The notes under the pieces were generated by a model. That model was not told the origin of the DNA. It searched no databases and saw nothing but the letters and a program-made list of their open reading frames with translations. Made by a program: the position numbers and the translations under genes. Below, one piece after another: positions 9,601-15,804 of a stretch of 15,804 bases of DNA; within the stretch, counting starts at the first letter, position 1; each line of letters opens with the position of its first letter. This stretch comes from Draconibacterium orientale (GTDB lineage: Bacteria > Bacteroidota > Bacteroidia > Bacteroidales > JAADGE01): the NCBI GenBank assembly GCA_020718265.1, contig DYSM01000033.1:1-15804 (forward strand). Direction: 5' to 3'.

Positions 9601-12600
9601 TGAAAGTTTGAGTATCGAAACCGGTGCAACTCTAAGTTCGCAAGGACATAACATTACACTTGCCGGACATTGGACGAACAACGGAACATACACACACGGC
9701 AATAATTTGGTTACATTTAACGGAGCTTCTGCTCAAAATTTGGGCGGAACGGCGACCACTACATTTTACCAACTTACAAAAAATACCGCAAACACCGTAA
9801 CCTTGCAAAATGATATTACTGTTTTGGATGATTTGACAATTTCGGGCGGAACACTTGCAGACAACAGCAACGATATTTCGCTTTACGGCGATATTTACAA
9901 CACCGGCACACACACTTACGGCGGCGCGGGCAACGGAATTTCATTTTTGAATAACAATCAGCAAAAAATCTTCGGAAACAACGGCATTTACGGCAAATTG
10001 ACTTGCAACAACGCATCGGGTGTAAAATTAGATGTCAATGCCGACAAAATTTTTATCAATAATGCACTTCAACTGGAAAACGGGGTGTTTGATATTGCCG
10101 AAAACTTATTGACATTACGCATTAATGCCCAATTTATTGAGCAAAATTCGTACTCAAATCTAAACATGGTGCAAACCAACAACTCCATCGGCGATTTCGG
10201 TATAAAAAAATACTTCCCCGCAGGTGCAGGCTCGTTTTTGTATCCGATTGGCTCTGCCGGAAAATATACGCCTTTGACAGTTACCGTTTCACAAAATTCG
10301 AGTGCCGTAGGCTATTTGGTTGTAAAAGCCGCCGATGAAGTGCATCCGACAGTCCAAGAAGATGCCGAAACTCCCGACACCGAAATTGTAGATACCGACA
10401 ATGCACTCCAATTTTATTGGACTTTGGAGGCAAACGGATTTACAGACGGAAGCGGCGTGGTGGAAATGTGCCACGTTGCGGGCGATGCTGAAACAACAGC
10501 ACCTTATACCACAGCCGATTACATCACTGCACGTCTGTTGCAAAACGGTTCCGGAAATTGGAATCACTACGATTGGGCAGATTACGTGGAAGCCTCAAAC
10601 AAATTGGTATTTTATTTTACAAATGCCACAGATGCCGAAATATCAGGCGATTACACCGCCGGAGCAGAGCCAAATTCGGCAAACCGTTTGGGTGCAATAC
10701 CGAATCAGGTTGCAAAATACATTTCGTTTACAAACGGAAATTGGACAAATCCGATGACTTGGGAAACTTACCCCGTTTCCGCCGGACAAGGCGTAAATGT
10801 GCCGTCAAACGGACCGCGCGGAGCCATTGTGATTGTAAAAAACGGTCATACCGTGGACATTGACCAAAATTACATTTCATCTTACACCACCGAAATTCAA
10901 GGCACCCTGCGACAAGGCACAACCTTCGGAAACCGACTTGGAATTATCGAAGGACAAGGCACGCTTTCGACTGAAACCTCAACGCTTCCGGCAGGTTACT
11001 ATCCGCATTTTTTTGCGGCAACAGGCGGAACGCTCGAATACACAGGGACTTCCGACATTGATATTTTGGGACAAATTTCGTCCTTAAATAATTTGAAACT
11101 ATCAGGAACAGGACGCAGAAACTTCCCGAATTTGGATGTTCAAATGCTCGGAAGTCTAATAATTTCTGATAATCCGATTGTAATAAATGATTTTGATAAA
11201 AAAATTGCACTCAAAAAAGATTTAACCTTCGACGGCGGAACATACGAAGCAGGAACAGGCGCAACGGCAATCTTTGAATTTAACGGAACTGCCGTGCAAA
11301 CCATTGACGGCTCGCAGACATTCACAGGTGCAAATGCCTTGTATAATTTGAAAATGAACAACCCTGCCGGAATTGCGCTCTCGCAACCCTTAGATGTTGA
11401 TAATGAGCTGAATTTAACTTCCGGTATGATTATTACGACTTCTGCAAATATTCTTACCCTCGAAAGTATCAGCGAAACCGTTGTAACGAACTCCGGCACA
11501 ACCTCTTTCGTGGACGGTCCGCTAAACAAACAAATAGCTGCCGGGGGCGATTTCGTCTTCCCGACGGGCGACAACGCACGCTTCGGAAAAGCCGGTCTGA
11601 ACGATGTCAGCGCAACTGATTACTACCAAATGCAATACTACAACTACAACCCGCTGACGAACGGTTACGACCCAGAAATATTCAACACACCGCTCAAACT
11701 TGTGAGTGATAATGAATTTTGGCGTGCTTCAACCACAAACGGTCGCACCGGAAAGCTCATGCTCCGCTGGGATGCGAACAACAACGGCTTTGCCGATGAT
11801 GCTGCCCGCACCGACCTTCGTATTGCCGAGTGGCAAGACCTCGCAACCGATGCTTGGGTGCAAGTGGATGCCTCAAATACGATTTCGGGAACTGAAACTG
11901 CCGGAACGGTTAGCTCTACGTTATCATCTACATTCAACGAATTTGCCGGCGGAAGTTATTTCACAATAGCTTCGGTCTTCAATCCAAGATTATTCGTATG
12001 GCAAGGCGATATTTCAACCGCTTGGGAAACCGGCGGAAATTGGGACAAAGACGCCGTTCCGACCGCTTTGGACAATGTTAAAATTTTAGTCGCAAGCCCC
12101 AACAACCCGGCAATTTCCTCTTCTGCAATTTGCAACGAATTGGAAATCGGCACCGGACGAATACTCACAATCAATGCCCCTAACTCTCTCACAGCCAACG
12201 ATATAACTTTGCTTGACGGAACTCTGATTTTGAAATCACCCGCAAACAGCAACGCAAGTGCCTCCTTTATTGACAACGGATTGGATGCCGCCGGAACAGG
12301 AACCATTCAAGTTGAACGCTTTTTGACTGCAAACGAGTTTCATTATGTGTCGTCGCCCATTGCCACCGGAGGAAATGCCGCGAGCGATTTGTTTACGCGC
12401 AGCCATTCGAGCGGAAATTTCAATCCGAATTTCTACACCTATAACGAAACCATGAACCTATACGGCGACAATGCAACCGCTCCCGCCGGCGCGTTCGACG
12501 ACCAAAATTTAGTGCCGGGTTGGGTGCAAGTTACTGCGGGTGCAAATGTGCCGATGGATAAAGAAACCGGATACGCATTTTACTCAACCGAAGATGAACT

Positions 12601-14248
12601 GATTACGTTTATCGGAAAACCATATTCGGGCGATTTGGCTATCGGACCGCTCACGCACACCGTAAACGACCCGGTTCCGCACAACTTGCCACAATTCTAC
12701 GACGGCTGGAATTTGGTTGCAAACCCCTACCCGTCTGCCATTGATTGGGATTTGGCAAAAGTCGGTCGCTCAAACATTGATGACGGAATCTACGTGTGGG
12801 ACGGTACGCAATACGCGAGCTATGCCGCAGGCGTAAAAGGCGGTAGCATGAATTTGTCGAATAAAATTGCTCCGATGCAAGCCTTCTTTGTGCACGCTAC
12901 GGCAACCCCGGCAAGTTTCACGTTGCAAAATTCCCACCGCGTACATTCATCCGAAGCCTATATGAAATCGGAAACTGCGGAAAGTTTTGAAAATTTCCTC
13001 CGTCTCAGCATTTCGGCAAACGGCTATACCGACAACACCGTGGTCTATTTCCGCGACCACGCAACCGATGCTTTCGACGGAACTTACGATGCCTTTAAAT
13101 TATTTGGCACAACAGAAGACGTTCCACACGTTTATTCGCTTACGGATGATAATATGATTTCATTGTCTATCAATGCGTTGCATTCAGGTTCTATGTCCGA
13201 AAAAATTGTACCGCTCGGAATAAGAACAACACAGAGCGGAGCTTACACCTTGAATATCAGCGAATTTACATTTGAAGATGTTCGAGTATGGTTGCGCGAC
13301 AAATCCAACGGAACGGAAGTGTATTTGAACGAACAAACAAGTTACCCGTTTATTCACGGCGGCGGCGACGACAATTCACGTTTTGAACTGATTTTCAGAC
13401 AAAACAATGCGCCTGTTGTGAACTCTGCTGTTGCAGAAATTATGTTTACAGAAGATTATGATAATGAAATTGTTATAAGCTCAGAAGTTTTCACGGAAAA
13501 CGACCGTAACGACCAAATTGCACGAACCGAAGCGAAACTTTCCGATGATTCCGATTTGCCGGAGTGGTTGGTGTATAATGCTGAAAATAAAACATTTAGC
13601 GGCGTTCCGACCAACGAAGCAGTCGGTGCATATTCTGTTAAATTATCTGCTTTTGACACTTACGGAGCCGAAGCTCAAACTCGTTTCGATTTATATGTTT
13701 TGAACACGAACGACAAACCTTTGGTTGCCGAACAAATTCAAAATCAAGAGATTGACCAAAATTCATATTACGAATTTACGATTCCGCAAAGTGCATTTAT
13801 CGATGTGGATGCCGGCGATGTGCTGAACATAGAAATAGAAGCTGACATGCCAAGTTGGATGCACTATAACTCTGAAAATCAAACGATTTACGGATTAGCA
13901 ACCGAAGCCGGCGAAATGCAAATCAATGTCTTTGCAAAGGATTTAGCAGGCGAAATTGCTGTCCAAACGTTTACGCTCACTGTAAAAAGTATGAGCAATG
14001 TTCAGCCGATTTCTGCACTTGAACCGAATGTATATCCTTCAATATCAACAGCTTTATTCTCGGCGCAAAGTTTTGAAGTCATCGAAAAAATTTCGGTTAC
14101 GGACATGAACGGAAAATTGCTTTTGCAAACAAATCCGAACAAAACTGAAACTAATTTCGACCTTTCAAACTATGCCGGCGGAACGTATTTTGTTGAAATT
14201 CAATCGAAAAACAGCAAAACGACACATCGAGTTATTTTGAAAAAATAA
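3695..14248 (+). CDS. Giant T9SS-secreted multidomain surface protein (3517 aa), probable adhesin
   Basis: Exported modular protein with a complete N- and C-terminus. Residues 1-29 are a signal peptide ending FQTFAQ. About 46-276 is a LamG/concanavalin-A-like fold (IWFDAAAL...TWADKSGN...EVKYGIT), followed to about 440 by a beta-rich domain that often accompanies it (GEFVFFSHN, WARDWFVDKTG). Residues 443-2883 are a long beta-rich, Asn/Thr/Gly-rich region with repeated modules, probably solenoid or beta-sandwich. About 2884-3105 is the Bacteroidetes 'YVSSPI...GWNLVANPYPSAIDWD' domain (G3004-D3019). About 3239-3335 and 3336-3432 are cadherin-like CADG/He_PIG domains (LPEWLVYNAENKTFSGVP; MPSWMHYNSENQTIYG). 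The last 78 residues (3440-3517) form a T9SS type-A sorting domain: NVYPS, VTDMNGKLL, LSNYAGGTYFVEI, RVILKK. No catalytic domain is recognised, so adhesion or glycan binding is inferred. The ATG is fixed by the signal peptide and promoter. It is monocistronic, divergent from the lipid enzyme and convergent with the right-hand operon. Confidence 0.95.
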   Translation: MKNYALLPILKFLTVIVLLLGLNFQTFAQTGPAGVGNSGGTSGQPANKIWFDAAALSYADLAAVSTWADKSGNATDAAQATASRQPQFRTGQLNGFPAVLFYNSGGGNEDFLPFNGNVIAATDYTLVYVAAKRTAGAKWVMGGTTNSGANQNLHFGWQSDTQFKYHHWGNDFTGTNLNTTETGGTTVGTYGIFTLLCDDADAANDRYVFQNNAQIGQGATPTHLVSWNGAGMGGSPQVSSYSDINIAEVIAYSNALNAAQLQIVHQYLEVKYGITIANDLYTPDAAYKYETAGIGIKSSQKHSRASSSGFYISEDAGTLHTNGEFVFFSHNNTTNSAVLTDLPAGVEERWARDWFVDKTGTTAADVKLIFDLPEGISGGQYPGTLADYVLLYRNSTSGTYTELSIAAASGDADQIQFSVSDANLADGYYTLGTKDKTASPVIGISGRTWYALISGNWDNWQVWTLDPAGMLPVNSGHEIPQIHDKVVIHSGKTVTVQAVSGAITVAGITLEGKLDLQNTLGHSFTTIRGSGKIMMSADNFPAGNASHFYTAGQGEGTVLYYGTGYSLSANREFFNVEVELTNSADILTLATDYQINGNFTVKKGKFQINDATNDVIRKLTVNGDVLVESAAQITVGTGNPILTKAYDIGTGNMPDDFAVDYHDIYHKFKIFGNFTNNGTIRLTNQAVPDYNDFTTTGAVSVYLMGSQDKSMILNGITDFYNLIINKGTDKTYVQTIVSANIANFNLYGANSCGRITAGGYSTANPLVRKALWIQNGTLKLTGALLIPTLSEGGNEGGNGDFAIGQNACLWIAGSGVSVYVTATDLAQVPAGVDWIETNGSVQALSVYGKFRISDGYFDTRNSAGFIFWNTTDAQVQIDGGIVHTAQLRSANGGGGVASYVQTGGEFYVEGNVVFPTASVDIGYPLFGFDDASGVFNMSGGELIIRDVCVTSVPAVTTVSNALYIPSAEGNYNVTGGKVIIETASGNTAEIGCTAPLWSLELKRLSGAGTSVTRLTKHLKVLNILTINANTQLDVQDDFDATDKDLYIGSNFDYQNGGSYLAHSNTTYFIGDQQTQILVKNTTNAGELKFNNLTIQKNQRYTTTSFHPVSVNGYTRAATNHPIEILGDFNISRGEFDYNRWDIHLKGNLEIVDGQIIETDTPDGKLVLNGTALQTLKGATGKEQAFGNFELNNAAGAKLLSNINVTNFILTTGIMDLDIYNLDVQGAASTTGTYSTTLMYQTAGNSGDGGLSLYINGNGTYLFPIGTNANSSTRYTPASVLISGYSDDGRLQINPSDEILSTTATPDNVLSYHWRTRHANFTTLPTVSYTFNYDESDLDGSLNEALFVPGKVLDQTPYTRSSESDTEVDETLNTIVFNGSGSGFTLEKAAYTAGMPTRFVGTPNIFFTRNTGGYAGKFWTDVTAWSNVGFNGAAATTYPQAGDIVKIGYGGSPGANNHHYIIINSTVSCAEVEFVKNPNAGERNGRIAIVEGNTANLNRVYGEGEFNTFIKTAFTTTVNADFQEFAENTNSTYMYKSVDNATHIIPVGFPTVYPNLSVEMPGTFIFPYDVTVNGYFNTSGGCNLQFNDGAAGDFQINGDMKAGGYLTGKIFFPASGTARTVTVNGNIELGWIHVLNYQVNSDCEISVKTGGATNVVHTLKVGGNINIWGGNRATKDAVFDLFTDNTGGANVKLELFGDNDKTFYNATARVSQLYRLVMNKQEGKKFDFDYPFTLHGPTDSDPKALELISGDLSLKHSGINIYLTSGGANFRIPKEASLNAQNATLRASGINTGIWLDGAMTCGYNSQWLLNEGDNNYIEYSASGLSKIVVFQGDLYVGSQIRRATNTEEGILTFKVNHANNDIVIGTDNFIPENARGVFEILNAGSEFYMIAGSQINIVNAQANPTFPTSYIAPETYSLEAGSYINFGNDANTRTAQTMGLYAGIPLCNINLNSVNSPTVKLWNVPLTLTESLSIETGATLSSQGHNITLAGHWTNNGTYTHGNNLVTFNGASAQNLGGTATTTFYQLTKNTANTVTLQNDITVLDDLTISGGTLADNSNDISLYGDIYNTGTHTYGGAGNGISFLNNNQQKIFGNNGIYGKLTCNNASGVKLDVNADKIFINNALQLENGVFDIAENLLTLRINAQFIEQNSYSNLNMVQTNNSIGDFGIKKYFPAGAGSFLYPIGSAGKYTPLTVTVSQNSSAVGYLVVKAADEVHPTVQEDAETPDTEIVDTDNALQFYWTLEANGFTDGSGVVEMCHVAGDAETTAPYTTADYITARLLQNGSGNWNHYDWADYVEASNKLVFYFTNATDAEISGDYTAGAEPNSANRLGAIPNQVAKYISFTNGNWTNPMTWETYPVSAGQGVNVPSNGPRGAIVIVKNGHTVDIDQNYISSYTTEIQGTLRQGTTFGNRLGIIEGQGTLSTETSTLPAGYYPHFFAATGGTLEYTGTSDIDILGQISSLNNLKLSGTGRRNFPNLDVQMLGSLIISDNPIVINDFDKKIALKKDLTFDGGTYEAGTGATAIFEFNGTAVQTIDGSQTFTGANALYNLKMNNPAGIALSQPLDVDNELNLTSGMIITTSANILTLESISETVVTNSGTTSFVDGPLNKQIAAGGDFVFPTGDNARFGKAGLNDVSATDYYQMQYYNYNPLTNGYDPEIFNTPLKLVSDNEFWRASTTNGRTGKLMLRWDANNNGFADDAARTDLRIAEWQDLATDAWVQVDASNTISGTETAGTVSSTLSSTFNEFAGGSYFTIASVFNPRLFVWQGDISTAWETGGNWDKDAVPTALDNVKILVASPNNPAISSSAICNELEIGTGRILTINAPNSLTANDITLLDGTLILKSPANSNASASFIDNGLDAAGTGTIQVERFLTANEFHYVSSPIATGGNAASDLFTRSHSSGNFNPNFYTYNETMNLYGDNATAPAGAFDDQNLVPGWVQVTAGANVPMDKETGYAFYSTEDELITFIGKPYSGDLAIGPLTHTVNDPVPHNLPQFYDGWNLVANPYPSAIDWDLAKVGRSNIDDGIYVWDGTQYASYAAGVKGGSMNLSNKIAPMQAFFVHATATPASFTLQNSHRVHSSEAYMKSETAESFENFLRLSISANGYTDNTVVYFRDHATDAFDGTYDAFKLFGTTEDVPHVYSLTDDNMISLSINALHSGSMSEKIVPLGIRTTQSGAYTLNISEFTFEDVRVWLRDKSNGTEVYLNEQTSYPFIHGGGDDNSRFELIFRQNNAPVVNSAVAEIMFTEDYDNEIVISSEVFTENDRNDQIARTEAKLSDDSDLPEWLVYNAENKTFSGVPTNEAVGAYSVKLSAFDTYGAEAQTRFDLYVLNTNDKPLVAEQIQNQEIDQNSYYEFTIPQSAFIDVDAGDVLNIEIEADMPSWMHYNSENQTIYGLATEAGEMQINVFAKDLAGEIAVQTFTLTVKSMSNVQPISALEPNVYPSISTALFSAQSFEVIEKISVTDMNGKLLLQTNPNKTETNFDLSNYAGGTYFVEIQSKNSKTTHRVILKK
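5021..12343 (+). repeat. Modular protein-level duplications inside the giant gene
   Basis: Three motif classes recur. (a) A tryptophan-rich opener followed by D-x-V-x-I-x(2)-G, resembling the start of G8-type domains: residues about 443 (GNWDNWQVWTL...DKVVIHSGKTV), 1405 (GKFWTDVTAWS...GDIVKIGYGG), 2343 (GNWTNPMTWE...AIVIVKNGHTV) and 2767 (WETGGNWDKD...DNVKILVA). (b) Solenoid-like units with NG-x3-Q-x2-G, then F/Y-x-L-x3-N: near residues 704, 1068, 1167, 1694, 2008, 2084 and 2529. (c) FPIG-type strands: about 1261 (LFPIGTN), 1543 (IIPVGFP), 2182 (LYPIGSA) and 2621 (VFPTGDN). Spacing of the class (a) openers is about 960, 940 and 425 residues, so the array is irregular. The copies are diverged at DNA level. 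Confidence 0.7.
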
Positions 14249-14270
14249 TTTGCTTAATACGCTGATTATC

Positions 14271-14309
14271 AACAGTGCCAAAGTTAAAAACTTTGGCACT
14301 GTTTTTTTT
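14271..14309 (+). terminator. Intrinsic terminator of the giant gene, in the convergent gap
   Basis: A perfect 15-bp inverted repeat (14271-14285 and 14289-14303, core CAGTGCCAAAGTT) with a 3-nt AAA loop runs straight into eight T residues (14302-14309). It starts 22 bp after the TAA at 14246-14248. The T-run overlaps the stop codon of the converging gene (14310-14308). On the minus strand the same hairpin follows that stop at once but is trailed by only two T residues, so it may stop minus-strand transcription less efficiently. Confidence 0.93.
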
Positions 14310-14763
14310 ACAGAAGTTCGGAAAACTTAGGAATTTCGACTAAATAGTTATACGAATTTTCGGCATAATTCATCCTCACGCACGCGTGGCTTAATCCGTT
14401 TGTAATTAACAGATAATCAGACTTATAAACCATGTTATAGCGCACAATTTGGTCAAAAACATCTTGCGAGAGCGGCACACTCGGTGCTTTACATTCTACA
14501 ACCATACGTACGCGCCCGGCAGCGTCGTAAACGAGCGCATCAGCGCGTTTATCCAAACCATTGACTTTCAATGATTTTTCTACAGAAATTAATGATTTCG
14601 GATATTTTTTTTCGTGAACCAAAAACAACAGAAAACGTTGTCGCACAAACTCTTCGGGCGTAAAGGAAACATATTTTTTCCGAAAATCGTCAAACACCTC
14701 CAAACCTGCTTCCGAACGCCGTGTTTTGAGTTCGTATTCAGGCAATTGCGTATGTAGAATCAT
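14308..14763 (-). CDS. Solitary HsdR N-terminal-like protein (PD-(D/E)XK nuclease fold), 151 aa
   Basis: A small cytosolic protein resembling the N-terminal nuclease domain of type I restriction R subunits (HSDR_N class), here with no helicase, methylase or specificity gene nearby. With the start at 14763, visible nuclease-fold residues are Glu62 (SVEKSL), Asp75 (KRADALVY) and Glu90-x-Lys92 (VVECKAP), followed by QDVFDQIVRYN and LLITNGLSH. The upstream part PEEFVRQRFLLFLV...YPKSLISVEKSLKVNG is typical of a stand-alone form widespread in Bacteroidetes. The ATG at 14763 is preferred because it overlaps the upstream stop as ATGA and removes a basic 34-residue extension (from 14865) that lies in the upstream gene's coding sequence. 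Activity is unproven: it could be a repair or maintenance nuclease, or a DNA-binding relic. It is not evidence of a restriction system. Confidence 0.88.
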   Translation of the reverse strand: MILHTQLPEYELKTRRSEAGLEVFDDFRKKYVSFTPEEFVRQRFLLFLVHEKKYPKSLISVEKSLKVNGLDKRADALVYDAAGRVRMVVECKAPSVPLSQDVFDQIVRYNMVYKSDYLLITNGLSHACVRMNYAENSYNYLVEIPKFSELL

Positions 14764-15656
14764 TTTGTTTTCTTGTTCGGATTTATAGTGTTCGATTTCG
14801 GTTTGGTTACGGTCGGATTTTCGCCGTCGGAATTTGTAATGTTCAAATTTGAGTAAAATTTCCACAGCCCGCTCTCAAAAAACAGCCCGTCGAACGAAGA
14901 GTCGGGTCCGTAACATTGAAATTGTCCTTCCAATTCGGGTTTTGGCGGCGCAAGATGGTCAAACACAATCATTTTCACGTTTTTATCATAGTGCAACAAC
15001 ATGCGAAATTGCTCGCCGAACTCTAAAATTATGCGATTTTTGATTACTTTTTTTTCGTGTTCCAAAATCGGCACACCAAATTTTGCGGTTCCGGCTTTGT
15101 CGAACGTGAGCGTTTCAATCAGTTTTTTGTTCGACAGATTATCGTTGCCGTCCCACCCAAAAAGCGTGTAAACTTTACCGTAATTTGTTTTTCGTTCCAA
15201 AATTTTGTAGTATAACGCGCCATACCAATTTTGAATGCCAAATTCCTGAAATTCAGGATTTTGAATTTCGGCAGATTTGTCTTTCAATTCCAAAGCTACA
15301 TGCTTTTTCAGTTTGCGAACGTAATATTGCAAAAAACCGAAATAATGAAAATCGCCGTCGTCGTCCATGGTATTCCACGTGTAAATGCGCAATTTTTGGT
15401 CATCGGAGCGGATATTGCCGAGCATTTTCAATTCCTTAAAATCGAAATCGTAAGAATCTTCGGTTTCCAAAAACGTGCGAACACCACTGACAATCAGCGC
15501 GTTCACGGAATCGCGCACAGCATCGTTGTTTGAAAATTTCAACTTTTCAAACAAAACAAACAGCTCATGCTCCTGCGTTTTGAGCGACTGCGCATTGCCT
15601 GCAAAAAAAACAAAACTCAAGACGGCTGTAAAAACTATTTTTTTAAATTGAAACAT
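14760..15656 (-). CDS. Exported conserved protein of unknown function, 298 aa
   Basis: Begins with a signal peptide (MFQFKKIVFTAVLSFVFFAGNAQS), probable cleavage after Ala22 (GNA-QS), with no lipobox Cys, so it is likely periplasmic or secreted in soluble form. The mature part contains KLRIYTWNTMDDDGDFHYFGFLQYY, NWYGALYYKI, YTLFGWDGND, FGVPI, MIVFDHLAPP and YGPDSSFDGL, aromatic-rich signatures I associate with an uncharacterised Bacteroidetes family. The C-terminal 20 residues are a polar Asn/Thr/Lys tail. I recognise no catalytic motif or membrane segment beyond the signal. Its TGA (14762-14760) overlaps the next gene's ATG, implying translational coupling. Upstream, AATATTTG (15704-15697) is a one-mismatch -7 box. 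There is no T9SS sorting domain, so it is not T9SS cargo by that route. Confidence 0.9.
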   Translation of the reverse strand: MFQFKKIVFTAVLSFVFFAGNAQSLKTQEHELFVLFEKLKFSNNDAVRDSVNALIVSGVRTFLETEDSYDFDFKELKMLGNIRSDDQKLRIYTWNTMDDDGDFHYFGFLQYYVRKLKKHVALELKDKSAEIQNPEFQEFGIQNWYGALYYKILERKTNYGKVYTLFGWDGNDNLSNKKLIETLTFDKAGTAKFGVPILEHEKKVIKNRIILEFGEQFRMLLHYDKNVKMIVFDHLAPPKPELEGQFQCYGPDSSFDGLFFESGLWKFYSNLNITNSDGENPTVTKPKSNTINPNKKTK

Positions 15657-15804
15657 TTTGGGGAAATTGGTTCACTTTGAAAACGTATTGATGGTGCAAA
15701 TATTAGCAAAAAATTTGATTTTTAAAGTAAAAAACGAATTTCTGTATATTATTTTTAAGAAACATTTGAATAACATCGTTTGAAAATCGGTTTGATTTGG
15801 TAAA
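15657..15804. other. Upstream intergenic DNA at the right edge
   Basis: A/T-rich, 148 bp with no supported gene. It presumably carries the promoter of the minus-strand two-gene operon: near-consensus AATATTTG at 15704-15697, and an alternative TACGTTTT at 15687-15680. Neither is a perfect TAnnTTTG match, so the promoter call is weak. Confidence 0.4.

Noticed and set aside
11140..11574. 144-codon minus-strand open frame opposite the giant gene
   Set aside because: It lies wholly inside the intact 3517-residue frame, its protein has no recognisable domain, and no promoter precedes it. Antisense open frames are expected in so long a gene.
14308..14763. A type I restriction-modification system
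   Set aside because: Only the small N-terminal-like domain is present. No helicase part of HsdR, HsdM or HsdS is seen, and the stand-alone form is common in Bacteroidetes.
14764..14865. Longer start (ATG at 14865) for the HsdR_N-like protein, adding 34 residues
   Set aside because: The extension is basic low-complexity sequence lying wholly in the C-terminal coding region of the upstream gene. The ATGA overlap at 14763 gives the usual family N-terminus.
1..15804. CRISPR array, transposon ends, tRNA or rRNA genes
   Set aside because: No regularly spaced direct repeats, transposase-like frame, terminal inverted repeats or cloverleaf/rRNA-like sequence were seen on either strand.

Overview
The window reads as chromosomal DNA from a Bacteroidota (Bacteroidetes) bacterium. 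Three things point there. Two very large exported proteins are built from domains typical of type IX secretion system (T9SS) cargo, and one ends in a recognisable type-A sorting domain. Three of the four presumed transcription starts have a perfect TAnnTTTG -7 box, the promoter consensus of this phylum. Start codons are preceded by A/T-rich sequence with no clear Shine-Dalgarno. Genus cannot be judged from the sequence.

Layout: (1) 1-1873, minus strand, is the N-terminal 624 residues of a secreted multidomain surface protein that runs off the left edge just as a lamin-tail-like domain begins. (2) 2032-3279, minus strand, is a complete PLP-dependent alpha-oxoamine synthase of the serine palmitoyltransferase / cysteate acyltransferase / KBL / BioF family, closed by a clear intrinsic terminator at 1962-2008. 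(3) 3280-3694 is a 415-bp divergent intergenic region carrying promoters for both sides. (4) 3695-14248, plus strand, is one 3517-residue gene that fills two thirds of the window: signal peptide, LamG-like lectin fold, a long beta-rich region with repeating modules, a 'GWNLVANPYP' domain, two cadherin-like (CADG/He_PIG) domains and a T9SS type-A C-terminal domain. It ends in a strong hairpin terminator. (5) 14308-15656, minus strand, is a two-gene operon joined by an ATGA overlap: an exported protein of unknown function followed by a small solitary PD-(D/E)XK protein related to the N-terminus of type I restriction HsdR subunits.

The window is coherent around the cell surface: two exported giants flank an enzyme that probably makes the backbone of a sphingolipid- or sulfonolipid-type membrane lipid. 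That the lipid enzyme and the surface proteins work together is inference from proximity only; each has its own promoter. No mobile element, CRISPR array, tRNA or rRNA was seen. The least ordinary items are the modular internal duplication of the 3517-residue protein and the coupled exported-protein/HsdR_N-like pair.
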